Of a stretch of 11,662 nt of DNA, positions 1 to 6,472 are shown piece after piece. A program made the position numbers and the translations under genes. Under the pieces are notes generated by a model. The model was given only the letters and a program-made list of their open reading frames with translations, ran no database searches and was not told where the DNA came from. The DNA is from JBBITW01 sp037440525. GTDB taxonomy: Bacteria; Desulfobacterota; BSN033; UBA1163. The stretch is taken from positions 1 through 11,662 of the forward strand of contig JBBITW010000115.1 of NCBI GenBank assembly GCA_037440525.1, given 5' to 3'. Within the stretch, counting starts at the first letter, position 1. Each line of letters begins with the position of its first letter.

Positions 1-421
1 TTATTATCGGTATCCGCTCAAAGGCTTTTCCACCCCACCTCCCCAGTCTATAAGAATAATTTTAATATTGTAATGCATCAATGAAGCGAGGAATTTAGTG
101 AACTGGCAGGGATGTCTGAGAAAATTTTATAGCGGTAAACTTATCGTGCCCCTTAAACTAAGAAAAGATGAACGAAAGAAATAAAGGCCAGCTATATCCG
201 TCACTTGGTTACCCTTAACAAAAAAATTTAAATCGTCCGCTTGATAAGATTTTTGAGGATATTCCTGCCAGATCTTTTAACTTAGCCCCGTTTAAGTGAC
301 GGGTTACTTAATATTTTTCAGAAATCTCATATAAAGAATGAAGTGGTTAATATATGGAAAATTTCATTAATTTGTGTTAATTATTTTAAATAAGTGTTAA
401 ATATAGGTTGAGAGGTAATAG
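1..421. other. Gene-poor region upstream of rpmB
   Basis: No recognisable gene or structural RNA was found. The stretch is AT-rich and stops are frequent in all frames. The minus strand is open from 126 down to a TAA at 1-3 (41 codons), and a second 49-codon open stretch in another minus frame lies upstream of it. Neither is recognised. A 9-base inverted repeat (CCGTCACTT at 198-206, AAGTGACGG at 294-302) is also present. The last 60 bases are very AT-rich and probably hold the rpmB promoter, but no clear pair of promoter boxes stands out. Confidence 0.5.
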
Positions 422-613
422 ATGTCAAAGGTTTGTGAGATATGTGGTAAAGGCCCTGTTTTTGGACATAATGTGAGTCATGCCAACAATAAGACACGAA
501 GGATCTGGTATCCCAACCTCCATAAGGTAAAAACAATAATAGAGGGAAGGACGGTCAGGGTGAAGGTCTGTTCACGCTGCCTTCGTTCAGGTTTGATCAC
601 AAAGGCCGCATAA
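422..613 (+). CDS. rpmB: 50S ribosomal protein L28, zinc-binding form
   Basis: This is bacterial L28, a small basic protein of the large ribosomal subunit that contributes to subunit assembly and the tRNA exit region. The 63 residues contain the expected start MSKVCEICGKGP, the GHNVSHANNKTRR segment and a C-terminal VCSRCLRSG. The two CxxC pairs (Cys5/Cys8 and Cys51/Cys54) form the zinc ribbon of the so-called C+ paralogue type. Its length is normal for that form. The start is supported by AGAGG at 411-415, six bases before the ATG. It converges on the Rel gene with a gap of only 33 bases. Linkage of rpmB to a rel/spoT gene is seen in several deltaproteobacterial genomes, from general memory and not checked here. 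The cysteine pairs suggest it would be the paralogue used when zinc is adequate, but that is inference. Confidence 0.97.
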   Translation: MSKVCEICGKGPVFGHNVSHANNKTRRIWYPNLHKVKTIIEGRTVRVKVCSRCLRSGLITKAA

Positions 614-646
614 TTTAGATAAGGGTAGCTTCAATAAAGCACAGCA

Positions 647-2818
647 TCAGGATTCAGCAGGGGTTTCAATCCTGAGCCTTTCCACCCTGTGAACCCCTTT
701 AATCCTTTCAATATGTTTAATTACCCTTTTTAAATGGTTCAGATCCTGTATTTGAAGTTCAAATATACTGATTGCCTTTTTGTCCTCTGTTGTATCTACC
801 CTCGCATTTGTAATATTCGCCTCATTAGAGGAGATCGCACCACTTATCTCAGCGAGTAATCCCTTTTTGTCTTCAGAGTAAATCCGGATTCGCACTGGGA
901 ATGTGTATTCCTTCGTGGAGTCCCACTCCACTTCAACCCTCCGATTTGGATCTTCATCTATTATATTCTGGCAGTCCGCAGTGTGGATGGTTACTCCCCG
1001 TCCACGGGTGATAAAACCAACAACCCTATCACCCGGAACAGGGTTGCAGCAACCAGCGTAACGAACCATTACATTATCAATGCCCTTGATCAGGAGTGCA
1101 TCCCTCGGACTTGAATGGGTGATCTTTTTGATTAGCCTTTTTAGACGGCCCTCATCTCGCTCTTCCTTTTTTTCTATCATCTCCTGGGGGATCAGTTTTC
1201 CAATAATCTGATTGGGTGTTATCTTTCCATAGCCCACAGAGGCAATTAGGTCGTTTACGTCCTGAAAACTGAACTCGTTCGCCACTTTTAACATCTCCCC
1301 TGACCTTATCAATCTGGCCATTTGAAGATTGTATTTCCGAAACTCCTTATCAAGGATTTCCTTTCCGAGGGTTAATGATTTCTCAGTCTCTTCTGCTTTA
1401 AACCACTGGCGAATCTTTGTCTTGGCCCTTGATGTCTTAACGAACTTAAGCCAATCCTTGCTTGGTTTCTGGTTAGGGGAAGTTATAATCTCAACAGTGT
1501 CTCCGCTTTTAAATTCATATTTCAGGGGGACTATCTTCCCATTTACCTTTGCTCCAACGCAGTGGTGTCCAACATCGGAATGAATACTATAAGCAAAATC
1601 CACAGGGGTCGCTCCAACAGGAAACTCTTTTACCTCCCCTTTTGGAGTGAATACATATACCTCATTGGGGAAGAGATCTACCTTTACACTTTCAATAAAT
1701 TCAGCATTGTCCTTTAAATCCCTCTGCCACTCGAGAAGTTGCCTCAACCATGTAAATCTTTTATCATCAGCTTCATTTAATGTCTTTCCTTCCTTATATT
1801 TCCAATGGGCAGCAATACCTTCCTCCGCAACCCTGTGCATATCATGTGTCCGTATCTGTATCTCAATACGTTCCCCGTATGGACCAATAACAGCGGTATG
1901 AAGGGATTGATAAAGATTTTCCTTGGGAAGGCCAATATAGTCCTTAAACTTGCCTGGAATAGGTTTCCAGAGGGAGTGAATGATGCCCAGAACATCATAG
2001 CATTCCTTTATATTATTGACGATGACCCTGAACGCGGTGATATCGTATACCTGGTCAAAATCTATGTTCTGTTCCTTCATCTTTAGATATATACTGTAGA
2101 TTTGTTTGATCCTTCCCGTAACCTCCGCCTCTATATTGCTTTCATAAAGCTTTTTCATTAATATTCTTTTCACTTCATCTATATATCGAGATCTCTCCTT
2201 CTCCTTTTTTGCAATCTTGCGGTGAATATCCTTGTAAATATCAGGATGGAGGTATTGGAATGCCAGGTCTTCTAACTCTGTCTTTATCCAGTCAATCCCG
2301 AGACGATTTGCCAGAGGGGCATAGATATCAAGGGTTTCCTGGGCGATCTCCATCTGTTTTTCAGGGCTATGGTAACCGAGGGTGCGCATGTTGTGGAGGC
2401 GATCAGCAAGTTTTATCAGCACAACCCTGATATCCCTAACCATTGCAAGGATCATCTTACGGAAATTTTCTGCTTGACTTTCCTCATAGGATCGGAAAGG
2501 AATTTGGCTGATCTTTGTTACACCATCCACCAACTGGGCAATCTCATTGCCGAAATTATCCCGAATATCATCAAGTTTAACCAGGGTATCTTCTACTGTA
2601 TCGTGAAGAAGACCAGTGGCAACACTTGCAACGTCAAGCCTTAATTGGGTTAGAATCCCTGCAACTTCAAGGGGATGAGTAAGGTAAGCCTCTCCCGAGA
2701 GACGAACCTGGCCTAAATGGACCTTTGCAGAAAAGACATAGGCCTTTCTTAAAAGGTCTGTATCTGCACTGGGATTATAAGATACCAGTCTATCCAGAAT
2801 GTCATTGAATCTTAGCAT
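647..2818 (-). CDS. spoT: Bifunctional (p)ppGpp synthetase/hydrolase (Rel/SpoT)
   Basis: This long RSH-family protein makes (p)ppGpp from GTP/GDP and ATP and hydrolyses it, setting the stringent response in the cytoplasm. All domains are present in order over 723 residues, a normal length. The N-terminal HD hydrolase (about 25-180) has THP around His48, LLHDTVEDT with His72/Asp73, and LADRLHN with Asp139. The synthetase (about 230-345) has YDITAFRV, GKFKDYIGLPK, YQSLHT and EIQIRT with Glu319. The TGS domain spans about 384-447 and the linker has Cys590-Cys591. A C-terminal ACT domain covers about 640-717. Both catalytic halves keep their key residues. The KFKD motif is of the basic RxKD type of bifunctional enzymes, not the acidic ExDD type of monofunctional RelA. 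The next internal Met is residue 122, inside the HD domain, so the start at 2818 is the only reasonable one, although its Shine-Dalgarno is poor. The gene could equally be named rel or relA. Confidence 0.96.
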   Translation of the reverse strand: MLRFNDILDRLVSYNPSADTDLLRKAYVFSAKVHLGQVRLSGEAYLTHPLEVAGILTQLRLDVASVATGLLHDTVEDTLVKLDDIRDNFGNEIAQLVDGVTKISQIPFRSYEESQAENFRKMILAMVRDIRVVLIKLADRLHNMRTLGYHSPEKQMEIAQETLDIYAPLANRLGIDWIKTELEDLAFQYLHPDIYKDIHRKIAKKEKERSRYIDEVKRILMKKLYESNIEAEVTGRIKQIYSIYLKMKEQNIDFDQVYDITAFRVIVNNIKECYDVLGIIHSLWKPIPGKFKDYIGLPKENLYQSLHTAVIGPYGERIEIQIRTHDMHRVAEEGIAAHWKYKEGKTLNEADDKRFTWLRQLLEWQRDLKDNAEFIESVKVDLFPNEVYVFTPKGEVKEFPVGATPVDFAYSIHSDVGHHCVGAKVNGKIVPLKYEFKSGDTVEIITSPNQKPSKDWLKFVKTSRAKTKIRQWFKAEETEKSLTLGKEILDKEFRKYNLQMARLIRSGEMLKVANEFSFQDVNDLIASVGYGKITPNQIIGKLIPQEMIEKKEERDEGRLKRLIKKITHSSPRDALLIKGIDNVMVRYAGCCNPVPGDRVVGFITRGRGVTIHTADCQNIIDEDPNRRVEVEWDSTKEYTFPVRIRIYSEDKKGLLAEISGAISSNEANITNARVDTTEDKKAISIFELQIQDLNHLKRVIKHIERIKGVHRVERLRIETPAES

Positions 2819-2827
2819 CCTGATTTC

Positions 2828-2855
2828 ATAATACTATAACTATTGAAAAAATCAA
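2828..2855 (-). promoter_or_regulatory. Candidate promoter for the Rel/SpoT gene
   Basis: Read on the minus strand there is TTGATT (2855-2850), a 16-base spacer and TATTAT (2833-2828). These match the sigma-70 boxes at four and five of six positions. Transcription would begin only a few bases before the ATG at 2818, so the message would be nearly leaderless. That would fit the poor ribosome binding site, but it also makes the call doubtful in such AT-rich DNA. Confidence 0.3.
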
Positions 2856-2954
2856 GAGAGTTTAACTCAGACCGTATATCACTTTTGGGTACTCCTTTCT
2901 GTAGTATTTTCTAACCAGGAGAAGGAGCGTGGTGTTGGTGGTGGAAGGATTTAT

Positions 2955-3068
2955 TAATGGGAGCATAAAATAAAGGACACCTTAATAAGGGTTCGGCAAG
3001 CCACAAGGGCTTACCCTACGAGAAATTAAAAGTTACAAATTTGTAGGGTAAGGGCTTGTCCCTTACCG
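2955..3068. repeat. REP-like paired-hairpin repeat, copy 1
   Basis: This stretch aligns without gaps to 11493-11605 in the same orientation. A 40-base leader (six differences over the first 48 bases, mostly transitions) is followed by two small hairpins. The left one (2995-3015) has stem GGCAAGCC, loop ACAAG and closing arm GGCTTACC with one mispair. The right one (3047-3067) has stem GGTAAGGG, loop CTTGT and arm CCCTTACC, fully paired. The pieces CCCTAC (3014-3019) and GTAGGG (3043-3048) are also inverted, so the two hairpins sit head to head around an AT-rich centre. There is no T-run and hence no sign of a terminator. The form resembles REP/BIME elements mobilised by REP-associated transposases, but no transposase gene is in the window. 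Confidence 0.85.
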
Positions 3069-3088
3069 AAAATGGTGATAACGAAAAC

Positions 3089-3109
3089 GGTAAGCCACAA
3101 GGGCTTACC
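3089..3109. repeat. Solo REP-like hairpin, left half only
   Basis: GGTAAGCC, loop ACAAG and arm GGCTTACC form a perfect 8-base stem. This is the left hairpin of the paired unit that ends 21 bases upstream, followed by the same CTACGA. It has no right partner, so the spacer carries a left-right-left series of three hairpins. Its stem shows T and A where the copy near the window end has C and G, so pairing is kept by a double change. Confidence 0.8.
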
Positions 3110-3180
3110 CTACGAAGAAAATTAATAATTTATTTCGGTCATTTCAGTATTTTTTTTCAGAGCATTAATTATAAACACCT

Positions 3181-3209
3181 TTGACATAAGTGGAAATCAA
3201 ATTTATAAT
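3181..3209 (+). promoter_or_regulatory. Perfect consensus sigma-70 promoter of the exporter
   Basis: TTGACA at 3181-3186 and TATAAT at 3204-3209 are both exact consensus boxes separated by the optimal 17 bases. The predicted transcription start is near 3216, leaving a leader of about 26 bases before the membrane fusion protein gene. So strong a core promoter normally implies that expression is limited by a repressor or at the message level. The inverted repeat just downstream is the obvious candidate site. Confidence 0.85.
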
Positions 3210-3212
3210 GAG

Positions 3213-3242
3213 TTTCGTTTAAACCTGTTGAGGTTTTCGAAA
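3213..3242 (+). promoter_or_regulatory. Inverted repeat over the exporter ribosome binding site
   Basis: AAACCT (3221-3226), GTTG and AGGTTT (3231-3236) form a perfect 6-base inverted repeat. Outer arms TTTCG (3213-3217) and CGAAA (3238-3242) extend it across a 3-by-1 internal loop to the first base of the start codon. The Shine-Dalgarno TGAGG (3229-3233) lies in the loop and right arm. It may be a repressor operator at the start of transcription, or an RNA hairpin that hides the ribosome binding site. The sequence alone cannot separate these. Confidence 0.45.
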
Positions 3243-4246
3243 TGAAGCGTTTCTTTATTGCTATTTTCATATCCTTTTTAATTTTTGGTCTTTTCTATTA
3301 TTTTTTCATCCATAATAGAGGTGAAACGGATTCCTATATTAAGATTTCGGGGAATATTGAGGCAAAAGAGGTAAATGTTGGGTTTAAGATATCAGGCCGT
3401 ATTGTGAAGCTTTATGCCCAGGAAGGGGATTGGGTTGAAAAGGGAAAGATTCTTGGTAGGCTCGATGACGAAGACCTCAGAAATCGTTTAGAATTATCAC
3501 AGGCCAATCTTCGATCTCTCCAGGCAAGATTGGAAAAACTTCTCGCGGGTTCGAGGAAGGAGGAGATAAGAGATGCAGAGGCTGCTTTGGAACAGGCTAA
3601 ATTAGATTTAGATCATAAGAGGATTCAATACGAGAGGATGAGAGAACTATTTGAAAGGCGCGTTATATCTAAAGAGACCCTCGATAATGCTGAAACCTCA
3701 TATAAGATTGCAAGGGCATCTCTTCAGAGGGCCGAGGAGAATTACAATTTAGTGAAGGAGGGGCCGAGAAAGGAAGATATTGAGGATGTGAGGGCTCAGG
3801 TTGAACAGGCGAGGGCATCTGTGAAACTTGCCGAGACACAGCTAAGCTATGCCACCCTTTATTCACCCATTTCAGGGATTGTATCGGTCAAATCGGCTGA
3901 AATAGGAGAGGTGGTAAACCCTGGAACGACAGTTCTTACGATAACTGATATCGAGAATGTCTGGCTAAGGGGTTATATTCCTGAAACAGAGCTTAGCCGT
4001 ATAAAATGGGGACAGGAGGTTTTGGTGACTACAGATATTAGACCTCAAAAGATATATATAGGGAAGATTTCTTTTATCTCTCCCCAGGCGGAATTTACAC
4101 CAAAACAGATTCAGACAGAAAAGGAAAGAGTTACCCTTGTTTACAGGATTAAGGTTGATATTCCAAATCGAGATAGAGAATTGAAACCAGGTATGCCAGC
4201 CGATGGCAGAATTCTGCTAAAGTCGGTGCCAGAAAAGAAGCCTTAG
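3242..4246 (+). CDS. ybhG: HlyD-family membrane fusion protein of an ABC exporter (YbhG-like)
   Basis: This periplasmic adaptor is anchored in the inner membrane and links an ABC exporter to an outer-membrane channel. The 334 residues begin with an uncleaved membrane anchor at about 5-23. A first barrel-sandwich half follows at 40-75 (ISGNIEAKEVNVGFKISGRI, then EGDWVEKGKILGRLDD). A long charged alpha-helical hairpin spans about 80-200, rich in Glu, Arg, Ala and Gln. The second barrel-sandwich half is at 203-235 (ATLYSPISGIV), and a beta-barrel/membrane-proximal part runs to the end. The stretch FTPKQIQTEKERVTLVYRIKV is typical of the YbhG/YhiI branch. The start has TGAGG eight bases upstream and a consensus promoter before that. 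The ATPases and permeases downstream complete the system. No TolC-like channel is encoded here, so it must be shared or located elsewhere. The substrate is unknown; E. coli YbhFSR has been linked to drug and cation export. Confidence 0.9.
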   Translation: MKRFFIAIFISFLIFGLFYYFFIHNRGETDSYIKISGNIEAKEVNVGFKISGRIVKLYAQEGDWVEKGKILGRLDDEDLRNRLELSQANLRSLQARLEKLLAGSRKEEIRDAEAALEQAKLDLDHKRIQYERMRELFERRVISKETLDNAETSYKIARASLQRAEENYNLVKEGPRKEDIEDVRAQVEQARASVKLAETQLSYATLYSPISGIVSVKSAEIGEVVNPGTTVLTITDIENVWLRGYIPETELSRIKWGQEVLVTTDIRPQKIYIGKISFISPQAEFTPKQIQTEKERVTLVYRIKVDIPNRDRELKPGMPADGRILLKSVPEKKP

Positions 4247-4254
4247 TTTCAAAA

Positions 4255-4437
4255 TAGATTGAGCGATTTTTTACCAAAAGCCTTTCCGCCAAAGGTGGAT
4301 CAGTCATTGCGTGGCAATCCGACGAAGTCGTTGCGAGGAGCGAAGCGACGTGGCAATCTTATAGATTCCTCGCTCCGCTCGGAATGACAATTTGGTAGAG
4401 ATTGCTTCGCAATGACAATATAGAATCGCTCAATTTA
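4255..4437. repeat. Nested MITE-like palindromic element inside the exporter operon
   Basis: The element is bounded by exact 11-base inverted ends, ATTGAGCGATT at 4258-4268 and AATCGCTCAAT at 4424-4434, which extend outward with one mismatch. Inside is a second inverted pair, GTCATTGCG (4303-4311) and CGCAATGAC (4408-4416). Between these lie several inverted copies of a GCGAGGAGCGAAGCGACG-type motif (around 4334-4352 and 4370-4388). This motif family is scattered through intergenic DNA of many bacterial genomes. Positions 4283-4300 also match half of the hairpin at 8890-8927. It encodes no protein. It occupies most of the 327-base gap between the fusion protein and the first ATPase. Confidence 0.7.
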
Positions 4438-4573
4438 GATAATAGTAATAGCGAGGTAAAAAGCAGGCAGTGCCTTAATTTGGTACAGGATCTCATTCCG
4501 AATGGGGCGGGGAATTTAGAGTACTTTTCGGGCAATGCCTTTTCGCCTCTCGCGGTGAATTTTTAATACCAAA
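4438..4573. other. Spacer between the repeat element and the first ATPase gene
   Basis: Nothing recognisable is seen: no clear promoter boxes and no terminator. A 7-base inverted pair, TTTGGTA and TACCAAA (the latter at 4567-4573), is too short to weigh. The bases before the ATG at 4574 lack a convincing ribosome binding site; GGTGA lies about 17 bases upstream. Whether the ATPase genes are still transcribed from the promoter at 3181 cannot be read from here. Confidence 0.4.
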
Positions 4574-5566
4574 ATGCCCGAGTATTATGATGCCATTACG
4601 ACATCCAGGTATTTACCCTATAATATGCTATCCATCCAGACAACCAATCTTACAAAATCATTTGGGTCAATCGTTGCTGTCAATAAGTTAAATCTTGAGG
4701 TCAGGACCAATGAGATCTTTGGCCTGGTCGGTCCAGATGGTTCAGGCAAGACAACAACACTACGAATGTTATGCGGTATACTTCCTCCAGATGAAGGGGA
4801 AGCAATGGTTTCGGGGCTGGATATAAAAAAAGAGGCAGAGCATTTGAAAGGAAGGATAGGATATCTTCCCCAGCGTTTTGGTCTCTATGGAGATCTGACC
4901 GTTTCTGAAAATATCCATTTCTATGGAGATCTTTATCAGGTATCTAAAAAGGCGAGGAAGGAGAGGATGGAGAGGCTCCTGAGGTTTGCAAATCTGAAGC
5001 CCTTTGAGAGACGAAAGGCACAGGATCTCTCAGGGGGGATGAAACAGAAATTAGGATTGATATGCGCACTTATCCATACCCCGGAAATTTTACTCCTTGA
5101 CGAACCTACAACAGGGGTTGATCCCCTTTCGAGGAGGGACTTCTGGGTGATTCTATACGAGCTATTAAAGGAAGGGGTAACCATACTTTTTTCCACTTCC
5201 TATCTCGATGAGGCAGAGCGTTGCAGTAGGATTGGTTTCATCTTCAGGGGGGAGATGCTTGTGGTTGATACGCCCGAGGCTGTGAAAAATCGAATCGGGG
5301 GTAATATACTGGAACTACGCCTCGAGGATCATCGAAGGGGGATGAAGGTATTGGAAGGTATCGGAGCATTTGAGAGCCTTGTTCTATCAGGAGATAAGAT
5401 ACACATCTTAGTGAAAGATGATCCTGAGAGAAGTCAAAAGATGATTCGAGAGGCTCTTCTTGCAGAGGGTATAGAGATAATTGGTTTAACGACGGTAAGG
5501 CCCTCTCTTGAGGATGCCTTTGTTTCAATGGTGCGAGAAAATGTCAAAATTCGCTGTCGAAGTTGA
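4574..5566 (+). CDS. ybhF: ABC exporter ATPase 1 (N-terminal half of YbhF)
   Basis: This cytoplasmic nucleotide-binding subunit powers the exporter. In the 330 residues, Walker A is GPDGSGKTT (53-61), with the Asp typical of the first YbhF domain. The Q-loop is YLPQRFGLYGDLTV (Gln100), the ABC signature is a full LSGGMKQ (152-158), and Walker B is ILLLDEPTTGVD (172-183) with the catalytic Glu. At the H-loop, where TTHY is expected, it reads STSYLDEAE, so the switch histidine is replaced by Ser209. A C-terminal extension with RPSLEDAFV follows the ATPase fold, as in drug-exporter ATPases. The first 17 residues are not conserved-looking, and an alternative ATG at 4625 begins MLSIQTTNLTKSFG, the usual family start. 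Neither start has a good ribosome binding site, and I slightly favour 4625. The end overlaps the next ATPase by 26 bases, which suggests translational coupling. E. coli YbhF carries both ATPase domains in one chain; here they are separate genes. Confidence 0.92.
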   Translation: MPEYYDAITTSRYLPYNMLSIQTTNLTKSFGSIVAVNKLNLEVRTNEIFGLVGPDGSGKTTTLRMLCGILPPDEGEAMVSGLDIKKEAEHLKGRIGYLPQRFGLYGDLTVSENIHFYGDLYQVSKKARKERMERLLRFANLKPFERRKAQDLSGGMKQKLGLICALIHTPEILLLDEPTTGVDPLSRRDFWVILYELLKEGVTILFSTSYLDEAERCSRIGFIFRGEMLVVDTPEAVKNRIGGNILELRLEDHRRGMKVLEGIGAFESLVLSGDKIHILVKDDPERSQKMIREALLAEGIEIIGLTTVRPSLEDAFVSMVRENVKIRCRS

Positions 5567-6470
5567 AGGTCTTGTTAAAATCTTTGGTAGTTTCGTAGCT
5601 GTTGACCATATAGATTTCAAAGTGGAGAAGGGTGAGATATTTGGATTTTTAGGCCCTAATGGGGCAGGGAAATCTACTACGATTCGGATGCTCTGCGGAC
5701 TATTGATGCCCACCTCTGGGAAGGGAATGGTTGGTGGATTCGATATTATAAAGGAGCCCGAAAAGATTAAACAGATCATCGGTTATATGTCCCAAAGATT
5801 CTCGCTCTACGAAGATCTGACTGTTATGGAAAATCTACATTTCTTTGGGGGTATCTATGGGCTTTCTGGTTCCAATCAGAGAGAGAGGGAAGAGGAGATT
5901 CTAAATTTAGTAGGGCTTAATGAACACAGAAACCGAATAACAGGTTCACTCGCAGTAGGTTTGAAACAGCGTCTTGCAATTGGCTGTTCGGTTCTTCATA
6001 AGCCTTCCATCCTTTTTCTTGATGAGCCAACATCTGGAGTTGACCCCATATCGAGAAGGAATTTTTGGACCCTGATCCAGAAGATGGCTGAAAATGAGGT
6101 TACAACATTTGTTACAACACACTACATGGATGAGGCTGAATACTGTGATAGACTGGCATTAATCTATCAAGGCAAGATCATTGCACTCGGATCTCCAACA
6201 GAGTTAAAACTCCAGACACTCGGTAAAGGGATGATGGAAGTGAAATGTGAGCCACTCATCCAAGCGTTTGATCTATTACGAAGGGAGCCATGGATTAAAG
6301 AGACTGCTATCTTTGGAGATGGCCTTCATGTAGTTGCGGAGAAAGGGGAGGATGCAGAGGAAAAGATCAGGAAATTATTTAAAAATAACGAGATCTTTTT
6401 AAGAAGAATAGAATTCATAAGGCCTTCATTAGAAGATGTCTTTATCTCACTTATTGGAAGAGAGGAATAG
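5541..6470 (+). CDS. ybhF: ABC exporter ATPase 2 (C-terminal half of YbhF)
   Basis: This is the second nucleotide-binding subunit, predicted to pair with the one upstream. From the start chosen here it has 309 residues. Walker A is GPNGAGKST (38-46), the Q-loop is GYMSQRFSLYEDLTV (Gln85), Walker B is ILFLDEPTSGVD (157-168), and the H-loop is TTHYMDEAE with His194 present. The signature motif is degenerate: LAVGLKQ (137-143) in place of LSGGxxQ, losing the Ser and the first Gly. A C-terminal RPSLEDVF region is shared with the first ATPase. The reading frame is open from 5508, but the ATG at 5541 (MSKFAVEVEGLVKIFG) fits the family start, so 5541 is preferred. It lies inside the upstream gene. 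The pair most likely forms one complex with one normal and one degenerate ATP site. Confidence 0.92.
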   Translation: MSKFAVEVEGLVKIFGSFVAVDHIDFKVEKGEIFGFLGPNGAGKSTTIRMLCGLLMPTSGKGMVGGFDIIKEPEKIKQIIGYMSQRFSLYEDLTVMENLHFFGGIYGLSGSNQREREEEILNLVGLNEHRNRITGSLAVGLKQRLAIGCSVLHKPSILFLDEPTSGVDPISRRNFWTLIQKMAENEVTTFVTTHYMDEAEYCDRLALIYQGKIIALGSPTELKLQTLGKGMMEVKCEPLIQAFDLLRREPWIKETAIFGDGLHVVAEKGEDAEEKIRKLFKNNEIFLRRIEFIRPSLEDVFISLIGREE

Positions 6471-6472
6471 AG

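Noticed and set aside
198..302. 9-base inverted repeat CCGTCACTT/AAGTGACGG upstream of rpmB
   Set aside because: The arms are 87 bases apart and do not extend. A single match of this length in about 400 bases is weak evidence for a structure or element.
647..675. Inverted repeat TCAGGATT/AATCCTGA at the rpmB-Rel convergent junction as a terminator
   Set aside because: The stem is 8 bases with a 13-base loop and lies within the last codons of the Rel gene. No T-run follows on either strand, so terminator function is not supported.
1805..2086. Open frames on the plus strand opposite the Rel gene (also 1329-1583, 1647-1901, 2209-2430, 2369-2644)
   Set aside because: They lie antisense to conserved Rel domains, have no recognisable domains and no convincing ribosome binding sites.
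2995..3067. Paired hairpins as intrinsic terminators
   Set aside because: The stems are followed by CTACG or GAAAATGG and not by T-runs. The same unit recurs at 11493-11605 with conserved flanks, so a repeat family explains them better.
2995..3109. CRISPR-like array
   Set aside because: The three hairpins alternate in type and are unevenly spaced. There are no unique spacers of constant length and no cas genes.
5508..5540. Upstream ATG at 5508 as the start of the second ATPase
   Set aside because: The extra 11 residues (MRMPLFQWCEK) come from the other frame of the first ATPase's conserved C-terminus. The family start MSKFAVEVEGL at 5541 fits better.
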